From Desulfarculales bacterium UBA702 (GTDB lineage: Bacteria > Desulfobacterota > Syntrophobacteria > Syntrophobacterales > Syntrophobacteraceae), in contig DBMI01000095.1 of the NCBI GenBank assembly GCA_002298165.1, positions 29,908-93,907 on the forward strand: a stretch of 64,000 bases of DNA, in the 5' to 3' direction. Shown in pieces: positions 25,486 to 33,915 of this stretch; positions within the stretch are counted from its first letter, which is position 1; every line of letters starts with the position of its first letter. The notes beneath the pieces were generated by a model. The model ran no database searches. It was not told the DNA's origin and was given only the letters and a program-made list of their open reading frames with translations. A program made the translations under genes and the position numbers.

Positions 25486-27009
25486 TCAGTGGTCAGGAAC
25501 CGGTTCGCCAATGATCTTACGGCCGGACTTGATGCTGTAGATCACATGGTATAACGAGCCAAGCACCACCCAAATTCCGGTACCCACCAGTGCCATAATA
25601 GCCGCGGTCTGTGTATCGCCTCCACCCATGACCCCAAGGTAGAGAACGGCAGCCAGCATTGCAAAATTAGCGATGCCGCCAAGGATGGGGACCACGATAT
25701 GAGTTATGGGATTTCTCTGCGGGTGGCGAAGGAACGCTATCAATGCCACCAGATTTGTCATGCCGTAGAGAACGAAGGTGCCGACATTTGAGAGAAAGGT
25801 AACAGCTGTGAGATTCGTTACCGAGAGGACCCCGAAGCCGCCAATGATAGCCGAAACAACGATCATGGCCCAAACCGCAGTGTGGGGGGTAGCGTGCCTG
25901 GGATGCAAAAGCCCCAGAAAACTCGGGAGTTCCTTGTCCTTGGAGATTGCGTAGGTAACCCTCACCCCGGTGTTCATACAGGCAAGAGTCGTTCCGATAA
26001 CGGCGATGGCGACCGTTATTGCCACGGTTATCATAAGAGCGAAGCCCATATTGCCGAGCAGCGCATCACCAATGCTTTTACACATGTCGCCTATCGGAGC
26101 ACTGGATGCGGCGGCGGCGTCAATTCCGGTCACCACGGCATCTTTCGCGTCCTTTCCGGTATAGGCGGTATTAAGCCATGCATTGGCGCCAAAGTACTCG
26201 AAAACGTAGCAAATCAGACCCTGAACGACCAAAGAGATGATAACGCCGCGGGATACGTGCTTCGGGGACTTGGATTCGGCTGTAAGTGCCGTGGCCGATT
26301 CGAAGCCCACCAGGAGCAGTATCGCTATAGTTGCCTGGAACATAATGTTCGAGAAACTGTGAGGCATCACAACCGAGGACAGGTTTTCATGAACAAAGGT
26401 CACGCTCTCAGGGTTCTTGAATCGGTAGGCCAGGGCAAGAATCGTTATGAAAACAAGGGAAACGATCTGGATGACGTTGATCATGATCGAGAAAAGAGTA
26501 GAGCCATTGATGCCGCGATAAGCCACCAATCCCACAGCGATTGCGAAGCCAACTGCGACAAATACCTGAACGACAGGGGAGAGTTCCAACCCGAACTGAC
26601 CTGCGATATAGGTTATAAGGGTGGCCATCATTGCCACCATAACCCCTGGGTAAACCCAGTAATAAAGATGGGAAAACCATCCGACTACAAACTTGGATAT
26701 CCTTGCAAAGGAGGAGAACTTCTCCTCTTTTAGTATGGCCTGTTCGGTGAAATAGTAAGAGCTTCCGGTGCCTGCTTCGGGATAGAGTTCGGAGAGCTTG
26801 GAGTAGGAAATTGCGGTCAGGAATGCCAGGATGAGAGCCAAGCCAAGTCCGGCGAACATGTCCATTGCGGTAGTGGCACCGGCGAAATCGACCTGCGCCG
26901 CCTGCATCTGAAAAGTTAGCCATAAAAAAGCCCCCGGCGCAATCAGCGCCATTGCGTTCATTGTGACGCCGGTTAGTCCCAGTGTCTTTTTCATTTCTAC
27001 CTGTGCCAT
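25486..27009 (-). CDS. APC-family amino acid permease
   Basis: 507 residues from ATG 27009, with AGGAAGG upstream; an ATG 11 codons earlier has none. About 12 membrane helices; the first carries GLTGVTMNAMALIAPGAF and the sixth region VGFESATALTAESKSP, both typical of the amino acid/polyamine/organocation superfamily. It imports or exchanges an amino acid or amine; the substrate is not predictable. The gene is 76 bp upstream of the PP2C-P-II pair on the same strand and may belong to the same operon, linking transport to P-II signalling. Confidence 0.9.
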   Translation of the reverse strand: MAQVEMKKTLGLTGVTMNAMALIAPGAFLWLTFQMQAAQVDFAGATTAMDMFAGLGLALILAFLTAISYSKLSELYPEAGTGSSYYFTEQAILKEEKFSSFARISKFVVGWFSHLYYWVYPGVMVAMMATLITYIAGQFGLELSPVVQVFVAVGFAIAVGLVAYRGINGSTLFSIMINVIQIVSLVFITILALAYRFKNPESVTFVHENLSSVVMPHSFSNIMFQATIAILLLVGFESATALTAESKSPKHVSRGVIISLVVQGLICYVFEYFGANAWLNTAYTGKDAKDAVVTGIDAAAASSAPIGDMCKSIGDALLGNMGFALMITVAITVAIAVIGTTLACMNTGVRVTYAISKDKELPSFLGLLHPRHATPHTAVWAMIVVSAIIGGFGVLSVTNLTAVTFLSNVGTFVLYGMTNLVALIAFLRHPQRNPITHIVVPILGGIANFAMLAAVLYLGVMGGGDTQTAAIMALVGTGIWVVLGSLYHVIYSIKSGRKIIGEPVPDH

Positions 27010-27725
27010 AAGCCACCTTCCTTGTTGATTCGGAGTAAACATTTAGCCCCTTATTATTGGGCAAACGGGAAAAGATGATTCAGTCGACTTGGTTTGACTG
27101 GGAGCAATTAGCTTGCCAACCTTTTTTAGATTGGCCACTGGCAAGTATTTAATAGCAGGGGAAGGTATTTTATGGCATGAATTATCCCTTCCAGACGTCA
27201 CAAAAATGTATCGTGATGAAAGGGGCAAACAAAAATGTACATTTCTGATCCGATGTCCCGCCCTAAATCAAGGACTGTACAGCAACTTCCATATTTGGCA
27301 CTGACTGACGAGGGTTGTTTCCACCGCAAGCTTTGATCCGGGAAGGCTGCGGTGGCAGGTTCCTTCCGAAAAGACCTTCCTGGCAGGGCTTGGCACCTTG
27401 ATCATTCATGTCCCTAGCATCAAGGGAAGAAAATGAAGACATCGGTTCCCTTGTCATGCATTTTCTTGCAAACGCATGCGCCGAACAGGGCCGGAAGGTT
27501 TCTCTCGACAGTCATGGATTGAAAACACTCTGTGGGATCCAGCGAAGAGAGCTGTCGGCGGCCCTCGAGCGGAACAGGTGGATCAGAACGAAGGCTGTAA
27601 AAGACCCGGGCAGTACGTCAGATGAAATACCTGGCCAAAAAGTTCGGACTGGAGGGCCGGGTCCGGCAGAATCGATCCAGAGCCCATACGAGCTGATTCT
27701 GATTCACCTGCCAGTTGAATTCGGT
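27010..27725 (+). other. Upstream region of the permease gene and flanking DNA
   Basis: Roughly 700 bp with at most one doubtful frame (27408-27767). Bases 27321-27355 form a stem with perfect 8-bp arms (CCACCGCA/TGCGGTGG) about 310 bp upstream of the permease start. No riboswitch consensus fits. Confidence 0.4.
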
Positions 27726-27767
27726 TTAAAAAATCTCCTTGAAAAACATCTGCATGTCAGCCCATGA
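27408..27767 (+). CDS. Doubtful short ORF of unknown function
   Basis: 119 codons, plus strand, ending inside the 3' end of the dienelactone hydrolase gene. The first half (residues 1-57) has a helix-rich pattern (LVMHFLANACAEQ, RRELSAALERNRW) that recalls a DNA-binding fold, while the second half looks low-complexity. There is no clear ribosome site. It may be a decayed gene or a chance frame. Confidence 0.25.
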   Translation: MSLASREENEDIGSLVMHFLANACAEQGRKVSLDSHGLKTLCGIQRRELSAALERNRWIRTKAVKDPGSTSDEIPGQKVRTGGPGPAESIQSPYELILIHLPVEFGLKNLLEKHLHVSP

Positions 27768-28514
27768 GCGCATGTCGGCTGTCTTGTTATAGGAGAGGCC
27801 GGGTAAATTGCGCTTGTCCGCTCCCGGAACAGTGAAACTGTGCTCGGCGCCGCCGTTTATAATCAAACGCCAGTCCAGATTTGTCCTGTTCATCGCCTCG
27901 ATATACTCCTTGATCTTGTCCGAGGTAGTCATGTGGTCGGCGGCCCCGTGCTCGATAAGGAATTTTACATTCACGCGCTCGGCTTGTTCGTCCGGGGGAC
28001 TTACTAGCGAGCCGTGGAAGCTGACCACTCCTTTGACTGCGGCGCCTGAATAACCAAGTTGCTGGACCGTGGAGCCGCCAAAACAGTATCCTATTGCGGC
28101 TATCCGTGCCGCATCGACATTAGGGGCTTTCTTTAAAACCTCCAGGCCGGCCAAGGCCCGGTCGCGCCAGGTTTCGATATTGTTCATCACCTCTTTTGAC
28201 CACTCGCCGGCCTCTTTCGGATGCTCTGTTACCCTGCCTTTACCGTACATGTCGGCTGCAAATGCAACGTATCCAAGCTGGGCCAGCATATCAGCCCGCT
28301 TTCTGATGTAATCGTCTAAGCCCCACCACTCATGAATTACCAGCACTCCGGGCCTTTTACCCTGGAAGGAATCATCATACGCCATGTATCCATTGAGTTC
28401 CACATCGCCATGACGATAAGGAACACTCTTAGATACAACCCTGGCTTCGACATGAGCAACCGTCAGAGCAAGGAATGCAATTGCCATCAATAGTGAACTC
28501 AGATTTTTCATCAT
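27726..28514 (-). CDS. Exported dienelactone-hydrolase family protein
   Basis: 262 residues from ATG 28514 (GAGGAAA upstream; an adjacent ATG at 28511 is equally possible). A signal peptide (LSSLLMAIAFLALTVAHVEA) is followed by an alpha/beta hydrolase of the dienelactone hydrolase family: oxyanion region VIHEWWGLDDYI, nucleophile Cys in GYCFGG, Asp in HGAADHM and His in GAEHSF. The family acts on cyclic esters and similar compounds; the physiological substrate is unknown. The gene stands alone on the minus strand. Confidence 0.88.
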   Translation of the reverse strand: MMKNLSSLLMAIAFLALTVAHVEARVVSKSVPYRHGDVELNGYMAYDDSFQGKRPGVLVIHEWWGLDDYIRKRADMLAQLGYVAFAADMYGKGRVTEHPKEAGEWSKEVMNNIETWRDRALAGLEVLKKAPNVDAARIAAIGYCFGGSTVQQLGYSGAAVKGVVSFHGSLVSPPDEQAERVNVKFLIEHGAADHMTTSDKIKEYIEAMNRTNLDWRLIINGGAEHSFTVPGADKRNLPGLSYNKTADMRSWADMQMFFKEIF

Positions 28515-28693
28515 TTTCCTCGGCATAATGTCCATGCGTTTTGTTAATTCCGTATCTACAAAGATAAATCAAACAGACTGAGAGTCACTAATGATCCTGT
28601 GAGACAAATACCGTAGCTTGACACATCCATGGCAAAAAGCACGCGGTAAATTATCCAGAGCACGCGCAGTTCCGAATTAGCTGATCCAGTAAG

Positions 28694-29764
28694 CTAGCTC
28701 AGGGCAATGGCTTTTTCGGGGCACATTTCCTGGCAGCAGAAGCAGGTGATACATGTATCGGCGTCAACAACCGGCACCCCCTCGGGACCCATCGAAAGTG
28801 CTGACATGGCGCAGTGATCGATGCAGGTGCCGCATTGAGTGCAAGTTGCCGTATCGGCTTTTGGCCTAAGAACGGTCCGGCTTGTCATCAGCGTCTGGAT
28901 GGTCTCGTTGCTCGTAATAGCCTCCCCTCCCAATGGGGGAAGCTTGAAGCCGGGTATTTGTTTCAGTTCACCTATAATTTCGATTTTGCGAATATCGTAT
29001 TCACCGAGTCCCAGTTCTTTGGCCCTGCGAAGAAACTTCAACAATTCAGGTTCACAGCCCATCATCTTCGCAATAACGGCGTCCAGGGCCACTGCGTTAT
29101 CCGAGGCTAGTATGCGGCCGATCTGACGTAATTCAGGCGAAGCAGGGCCATTGCCTTCCATTCCAACGACTGCATCTACAATAAAAAGATCCGGAACCCG
29201 CAACCTGAAAACTTCCACAATCAGATCGTGAAAGCGCTCGGGACTCCCCGCCGCCTGATGCAGACGAGCTTTCTGCGCGCCGGGCAATATGCCGTAGCTG
29301 TTCTTTATCGCTCCCGTCATGACTGTTAGACCGTGTGTTTTAAATTTGGGAAGGCTTATAATTATGTCTGCTTCCATAACAGCCCTGGACGGACTTACCG
29401 ATGGCATGTAATCGGGATTGAATTCCATCGTAACGGATTCCTCGCCTATATTTCGATAATAGCCCATGGCGGCATCCATCAGTCCAGTTCTTCGGAAGCT
29501 TTCCTCGTTCGCGCCGTAGTCAAACAGTCCTGGATTGTCACCGACAACGATCTCGGAGGGTCCGAGATCCTCCACCTTTTTGACAACTGCCCTCAAAACC
29601 GCCGGATTAGTGACGATTCCCTCCTCGGCCTGAGATGCCCTTAGCACGTTGGGTTTTATGAGGACCTTTTTCCCCGCTGCCTTAATAGGAAAAAGCTCAA
29701 AAACGCGCTCTACCGCATTCTTCACAGTTTCATAGTCTGCGGGTTCGATCAATACCTTGCACAT
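28694..29764 (-). CDS. DUF362 protein with C-terminal 2[4Fe-4S] ferredoxin domain
   Basis: 356 residues. The N-terminal DUF362 domain shows KKVLIKPNVL, VVGDNPGLFDYG and IISLPKFKTHGLTVMTGAIKN; the C-terminus has two cluster motifs, CTQCGTCIDHC and CITCFCCQEMCP, with a normal Cys complement for two 4Fe-4S clusters. Proteins of this type are common in anaerobes and are thought to take part in electron transfer; no reaction is established here. ATG 29764 is preferred because GGGAGG is 8 bp upstream; ATG 29770 is only 2 bp from it. It is divergent from the exported peptidase. Confidence 0.88.
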   Translation of the reverse strand: MCKVLIEPADYETVKNAVERVFELFPIKAAGKKVLIKPNVLRASQAEEGIVTNPAVLRAVVKKVEDLGPSEIVVGDNPGLFDYGANEESFRRTGLMDAAMGYYRNIGEESVTMEFNPDYMPSVSPSRAVMEADIIISLPKFKTHGLTVMTGAIKNSYGILPGAQKARLHQAAGSPERFHDLIVEVFRLRVPDLFIVDAVVGMEGNGPASPELRQIGRILASDNAVALDAVIAKMMGCEPELLKFLRRAKELGLGEYDIRKIEIIGELKQIPGFKLPPLGGEAITSNETIQTLMTSRTVLRPKADTATCTQCGTCIDHCAMSALSMGPEGVPVVDADTCITCFCCQEMCPEKAIALS

Positions 29765-30098
29765 CTCCATTACCTCCCGAGTTGATACTGGAATTCATTT
29801 CTTCAGCCCGCTTCAGCGCAGGCGAAAACAATTGAAGATCGAGGATGGAATCAGCCAATCGAAATTGACAAAAGTTGACGAAATTTCACGATAATGGTTA
29901 ATTTGTGGCGAGCCGATTTTACCAAAAATTTGCACGGACTGCCCGTATTCTTCTGCCATGGGTCATCAGCAATGGTACTGGCCAAAAAAGTTGTGGCACA
30001 CTAATTGCTCTCTTGATTTCCGGAGTCTTTCGTGGAATAAGCGTTATCACTCAATAGGCATTCGCGTCTAGAAATTTCTTTGCAAAAAGGAAACCCCT
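29765..30098 (+). other. Divergent intergenic region, DUF362 protein / exported peptidase
   Basis: About 330 bp without a gene. It carries the sigma-54 promoter of the peptidase gene (29994-30009). Two TTGAC hexamers occur at 29867-29882 but without a well-spaced -10, so no sigma-70 promoter is claimed. Confidence 0.6.
29994..30009 (+). promoter_or_regulatory. Sigma-54 (-24/-12) promoter of the exported peptidase gene
   Basis: TGGCACACTAATTGCT matches the RpoN consensus TGGCAC-N5-TTGCW exactly, with GG and GC 10 bases apart. It lies 90 bp upstream of the peptidase ATG, in the right orientation. An activator is required for RpoN promoters; its site was not located with confidence. Confidence 0.75.
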
Positions 30099-32144
30099 AT
30101 GTTGAACCGGCAGGTGATGCGAACTCTGATTCTGGTTTTCCTGCTTAGTGCTTTTTTCAGCGTACTTTTTGGCTCTCAAAACGCCTCGGCTACTCAAGAC
30201 GAAATCAATCAAATAAACAGTGTTATTTACAAACAGGGTGCTCAGTGGTGGGCAGGAGAAACCTCCCTCTCACGCCTCAGCCCCGATACCCGTAAAATGC
30301 GACTCGGCCTGGCCAAGCAGACAGCCGCCGCGGCCCAGGGAACGCAATCGCTCGAAGCCCCGTCATCGTCACTGTTGAGTGCGCCTTCCGGGAGCTTCAA
30401 CTGGGTTAATTACGGTTATGTAACTCCTCCCAAAGAGCAGGGCAACTGCGGGGCATGCTGGGCATTTGCAACCGTCGGCGCGCTGGAATCCCAGATTGCG
30501 ATGTCCAGCGGTTCGATCGTTGATTTGTCCGAGCAAGTGCTTGTCTCCTGCAACACAACAAATGAAGGTTGTAACGGCGGTTATCTCGACGTCGCCTCCA
30601 ACTTTTTGAAAACCACCGGAACCCCGCTGGAAGAATGTTTTCCATATACGCAGACCAACAACAAGTGCGCGAACGCCGCTTGCCCCTATTGGAAAAGCGA
30701 TGCCTACGAAGTTAGTGGCTGGCACTGGGTCAGTCCTGACACGAACTCATTGAAGAATGCCCTCTACACTTACGGGCCACTTATTGTTTCCATGGAGGTC
30801 TACAGCGACTTCTACCATTACACGAGCGGCATCTATTCATACGTTAGCGGCACGGACCAGGGCGGTCACGCCATATTGCTGGTGGGCTACGACGATTCAA
30901 AGCAGTGCTTTATAGTTAAGAACAGTTGGGGCGCCGATTGGGGAGAATCTGGTTACTTCAGGATAGCGTACAACCAGATTAATTCAGTGGTCGGATTCGC
31001 GCAGCAAACAATCGCCTACGAGGGCTATAAACATACCACGGCCCAATGCACCTATTCACTTTCAAGCACAAGCGGAGCGCTTGGTTCCGCCGGGGGTATA
31101 ATTACTGTCAATGTCAGCGCCAATACCGGGTGCTGGTGGACTGCCGTCAGCACTACACCCTGGATAACCGTTTCGTCAGGGGCCAGCGGCAATGGCAGCG
31201 GACCCGTGACATTATCGGTCCCGCGATACACCGGCCCGACCAGGACAGGAACGGTAACGATTGCGGGCATTACTTACACGGTGACTCAGGGTGTGACGTC
31301 GATAACGCCTTATGTGGCCGTTGACCTCGGTTCGCAGGGAGTGTGGATGCTGCAGGGTGGTGCCTGGAATCAGGTGTCGGCATCCTCGCCAACGTATATG
31401 ACCACATTCGGACAAAGAATCGTGGCAAGCTTTGCAGGAGACGGTATTTACCAGTATGACGGCTCAACCGTTACGAAGATTTCGTCCAACGGGAATATCC
31501 AAAAAATGATTGGGGCCGATAACATCTACGTGGATTCTGGTGGATTGTGGCAGTGGAACGGTTCATGGAGTTCGCTGTCGAATAGCGATCCAAAGAATAT
31601 TGTAGGATACGCTTCGAATATCTATGTAGATTTCACGCCTTGGGGACTGTGGCAGTGGAACGGTACCACGTGGAAGCAAATCGATACGAAAGTGCCCATC
31701 TCCATGGTTGCCGCGGACACTGACCTATATGCAAACTACGGCAGCTGGGGAGTCTATAAATGGAACGGCAGTGTATGGAGTCAGATTTCAGCAACCAGCC
31801 CCACTAACATGGTTGCGGCAGGGTCACTCTTATACGTGGATTTCTCCCCATGGGGCCTTTGGCAATATGATGGGACTTCCTGGCAGCAGATCGATCACAA
31901 CTCACCGATTTCCATGGTTGCCGCGGGCACGAACCTGTATGCAGCGTATTCCGGCTGGGGACTTGGGCTCTGGAACGGTTCCCGGTGGAGCCAGCTTACC
32001 ACCTCAATACCAACAAACATGGCCGTATCGGGTTTGAACTTTTATGGATGTTTCGGTTCCACGGGGATCTGGCAATATAACGGCGCCTCCTGGTCACAAC
32101 TATCCACTTCGGTTGGCGGAAGAATCGTAGCTACCGGCAACTGA
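30099..32144 (+). CDS. Exported papain-like (C1A) peptidase with BACON domain and propeller-like repeats
   Basis: 681 residues. A signal peptide (about 1-32) and a short propeptide precede a C1A peptidase domain with catalytic C120 (QGNCGACWAF), H257 (GGHAILLVGY) and N275 (VKNSWGADWGESGYF). Residues about 317-402 form a BACON-type beta-sandwich (WWTAVSTTPWITVSSG, TGTVTIAGITYTVTQ). Residues 405-681 contain about seven repeats of roughly 38 residues with GLWQWNG..W.Q and P.SMVAA..LY signatures, resembling tectonin/beta-propeller carbohydrate-binding repeats. The peptidase should be active outside the cell; the C-terminal repeats may attach it to glycans. AAGGAAA precedes the ATG and a sigma-54 promoter lies upstream. 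Confidence 0.9.
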   Translation: MLNRQVMRTLILVFLLSAFFSVLFGSQNASATQDEINQINSVIYKQGAQWWAGETSLSRLSPDTRKMRLGLAKQTAAAAQGTQSLEAPSSSLLSAPSGSFNWVNYGYVTPPKEQGNCGACWAFATVGALESQIAMSSGSIVDLSEQVLVSCNTTNEGCNGGYLDVASNFLKTTGTPLEECFPYTQTNNKCANAACPYWKSDAYEVSGWHWVSPDTNSLKNALYTYGPLIVSMEVYSDFYHYTSGIYSYVSGTDQGGHAILLVGYDDSKQCFIVKNSWGADWGESGYFRIAYNQINSVVGFAQQTIAYEGYKHTTAQCTYSLSSTSGALGSAGGIITVNVSANTGCWWTAVSTTPWITVSSGASGNGSGPVTLSVPRYTGPTRTGTVTIAGITYTVTQGVTSITPYVAVDLGSQGVWMLQGGAWNQVSASSPTYMTTFGQRIVASFAGDGIYQYDGSTVTKISSNGNIQKMIGADNIYVDSGGLWQWNGSWSSLSNSDPKNIVGYASNIYVDFTPWGLWQWNGTTWKQIDTKVPISMVAADTDLYANYGSWGVYKWNGSVWSQISATSPTNMVAAGSLLYVDFSPWGLWQYDGTSWQQIDHNSPISMVAAGTNLYAAYSGWGLGLWNGSRWSQLTTSIPTNMAVSGLNFYGCFGSTGIWQYNGASWSQLSTSVGGRIVATGN

Positions 32145-32220
32145 GGGCCGATCAGGATGGACGGCGTTCTAACAGGGTTTTGAACAAGGATGAAGTACTT
32201 CAGCGTTCGAACAATAAGGG

Positions 32221-32302
32221 CGTCATTCCCGCGAAGGCGGGAATCCAGAGCCTTTAAGGATTGTTGAGCATAGGCTGGATTCCCGCCTTCGCGGGAATGA
32301 CG
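32221..32302. repeat. Inverted pair of REP-like units
   Basis: Two 28-bp arms (32221-32248 and 32275-32302) are perfect reverse complements, each itself containing a palindromic ATTCCCGC...GCGGGAAT core; the centre is 26 bp. This word is a widespread REP/BIME-type sequence in Proteobacteria. It lies in the 289-bp gap between the peptidase and the EPS cluster and could act as a transcript barrier. Confidence 0.8.
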
Positions 32303-32433
32303 AAATTTTGCTCTCATTCTGGAACTCAATTCCCACTAAGGAATACTTTTTCAACACCCTGCCTCGATGATGCAAGGCGGTGATAGCAGGACATACAATA
32401 AGAACTTAGCACAAAGTGTCCCAGGAATTTTTT

Positions 32434-33915
32434 ATGAAAATAACCCTGATTTCACCATATCCCGACGTAACCTGCTTCGGAATTCGCACGCTCTCGGCGC
32501 ATCTTAAGAGCCACGGACACGCAACCCAGCTCGTCTTTCTCCCGGACCCTTTCGGGGATAACATCCGCGAAGGTGTGCCAAGGTATGCCAACTCTTCGCT
32601 CGATGAGCTTGTCTCACTCTGCCAAAAGTCGGACCTGATCGGGCTAACCCTTATGACCAACTTCTTCGAGGGTGCCGTTCAGATAACGGAAAGAATCAAA
32701 GGCAGCCTCGATGCTCCAGTGATCTGGGGCGGCGTTCACCCGACCATAAGGCCTGAGGAATCGATCCGCCATGCCGATCTGGTATGCATCGGTGAAGCCG
32801 AAGACTCGCTCCTCGAACTCACCGATACAATGTCGCGCGGAGAGAATTATTTCGACATAAAGAATATTTGGGCAAAAAACGGCAGGGGAGTAGTTCGAAA
32901 CAGCCTTAGTCCGCTTCCGGCGGACCTCAACCGCTACAGCTTCCCCGATTATTCGATGGAAGACCACCACGTTATGATCGAGGGCAAAATCGTCCCGCTC
33001 GATCACGACCTCATGAAGGGCTTCCTTCGCAGGGGCACGGTCGCCGATTACCTGGGCAGGACCGGGTATCAGACAATGACGAGCCGCGGCTGTCCCTACG
33101 CCTGCGCATACTGTATAAACGACACCGTAAATAAGATGTACGGCGGCCGGGGCAAGCTTCGCTGGAGAACGGTCGGGCACGTTATGGAAGAATTGGAATG
33201 GGTGCGCGAAAATATGCCCTATGTCGACTATATCTGGATTTCCGACGATGAATTCATGGCCAGGAAAGCCGATGACCTGGAGCTTTTCTGTAGCGAGTAC
33301 AAGTCCAGGATAGGCCTTCCATTCTCCTGCCTCGTAAGCCCTTTATCGGTTACCGAAGAGAAAATGCGAATGCTTGTCGATGCCGGGCTGATTTACGTGC
33401 AGATGGGCGTCGAGAGCGGAAGCGTTCGAATGCAGGAGTTGTTCGGACGAAGGAACATGAACAATTCCAGGATGAAGAAGGCAATAGAGATAATAAACAA
33501 ATTCAAGGACAACATGCATGCCCCCAGCTACGACTTCCTTGTGGACGTCCCCTGGGAAACGGTCCGGGATAAGGTTGACAGCCTCGAATTCATATCCGAC
33601 ATTCCCAAGCCGTTTCGAATTCAACCCTTTACGCTGATCCTCTATCCCGGCACCCGCCTGTATGAAATCGCCAAGGAAACCGGGATGATCGGCGATGAGA
33701 TGAAGGAGATCTACAACAAAACCTACGTAATGCGCGAGCCAAACTACCTGAACCTGCTCCTGGTGCTCTCCCGGAATGGGAAATTCCCGTCGGCGCTGTT
33801 GAAATTCCTCATCAGTCCCCCTGTCCTGGCGGTATTTAACAGTAAACCCATGAAGCCAATATTCAAGGCCCTTTACCTCGGCATAAGGGCCCTGCGCCAG
33901 TTTCTGAAAAAATGA
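32434..33915 (+). CDS. B12-binding-type radical SAM protein (EPS cluster, first of pair)
   Basis: 493 residues from ATG 32434, with AGGA 8 bp upstream. The N-terminal region has a cobalamin-binding-like Rossmann fold (MKITLISPYPDV, LIGLTLMTNFFEGA, PVIWGGVHPTIRPEE) but no DxHxxG motif, as in BchE-type proteins. The radical SAM motif is C220xxxC224xxC227 (SRGCPYACAYC), followed by WISDDEFMA and a C-terminal helical tail. It starts the EPS cluster and overlaps the next radical SAM gene by 4 bp (ATGA). The reaction is unknown; cluster context suggests modification of a lipid or sugar precursor. Confidence 0.88.
   Translation: MKITLISPYPDVTCFGIRTLSAHLKSHGHATQLVFLPDPFGDNIREGVPRYANSSLDELVSLCQKSDLIGLTLMTNFFEGAVQITERIKGSLDAPVIWGGVHPTIRPEESIRHADLVCIGEAEDSLLELTDTMSRGENYFDIKNIWAKNGRGVVRNSLSPLPADLNRYSFPDYSMEDHHVMIEGKIVPLDHDLMKGFLRRGTVADYLGRTGYQTMTSRGCPYACAYCINDTVNKMYGGRGKLRWRTVGHVMEELEWVRENMPYVDYIWISDDEFMARKADDLELFCSEYKSRIGLPFSCLVSPLSVTEEKMRMLVDAGLIYVQMGVESGSVRMQELFGRRNMNNSRMKKAIEIINKFKDNMHAPSYDFLVDVPWETVRDKVDSLEFISDIPKPFRIQPFTLILYPGTRLYEIAKETGMIGDEMKEIYNKTYVMREPNYLNLLLVLSRNGKFPSALLKFLISPPVLAVFNSKPMKPIFKALYLGIRALRQFLKK

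Noticed and set aside
25882..26733. 283-codon plus-strand frame inside the permease gene
   Set aside because: Lies opposite the 12-helix permease and lacks start context and domains.
27310..27407. Possible riboswitch upstream of the permease gene
   Set aside because: One 8-bp stem is present, but no known riboswitch core (glycine, lysine, guanidine) can be aligned, and it is over 300 bp from the start.
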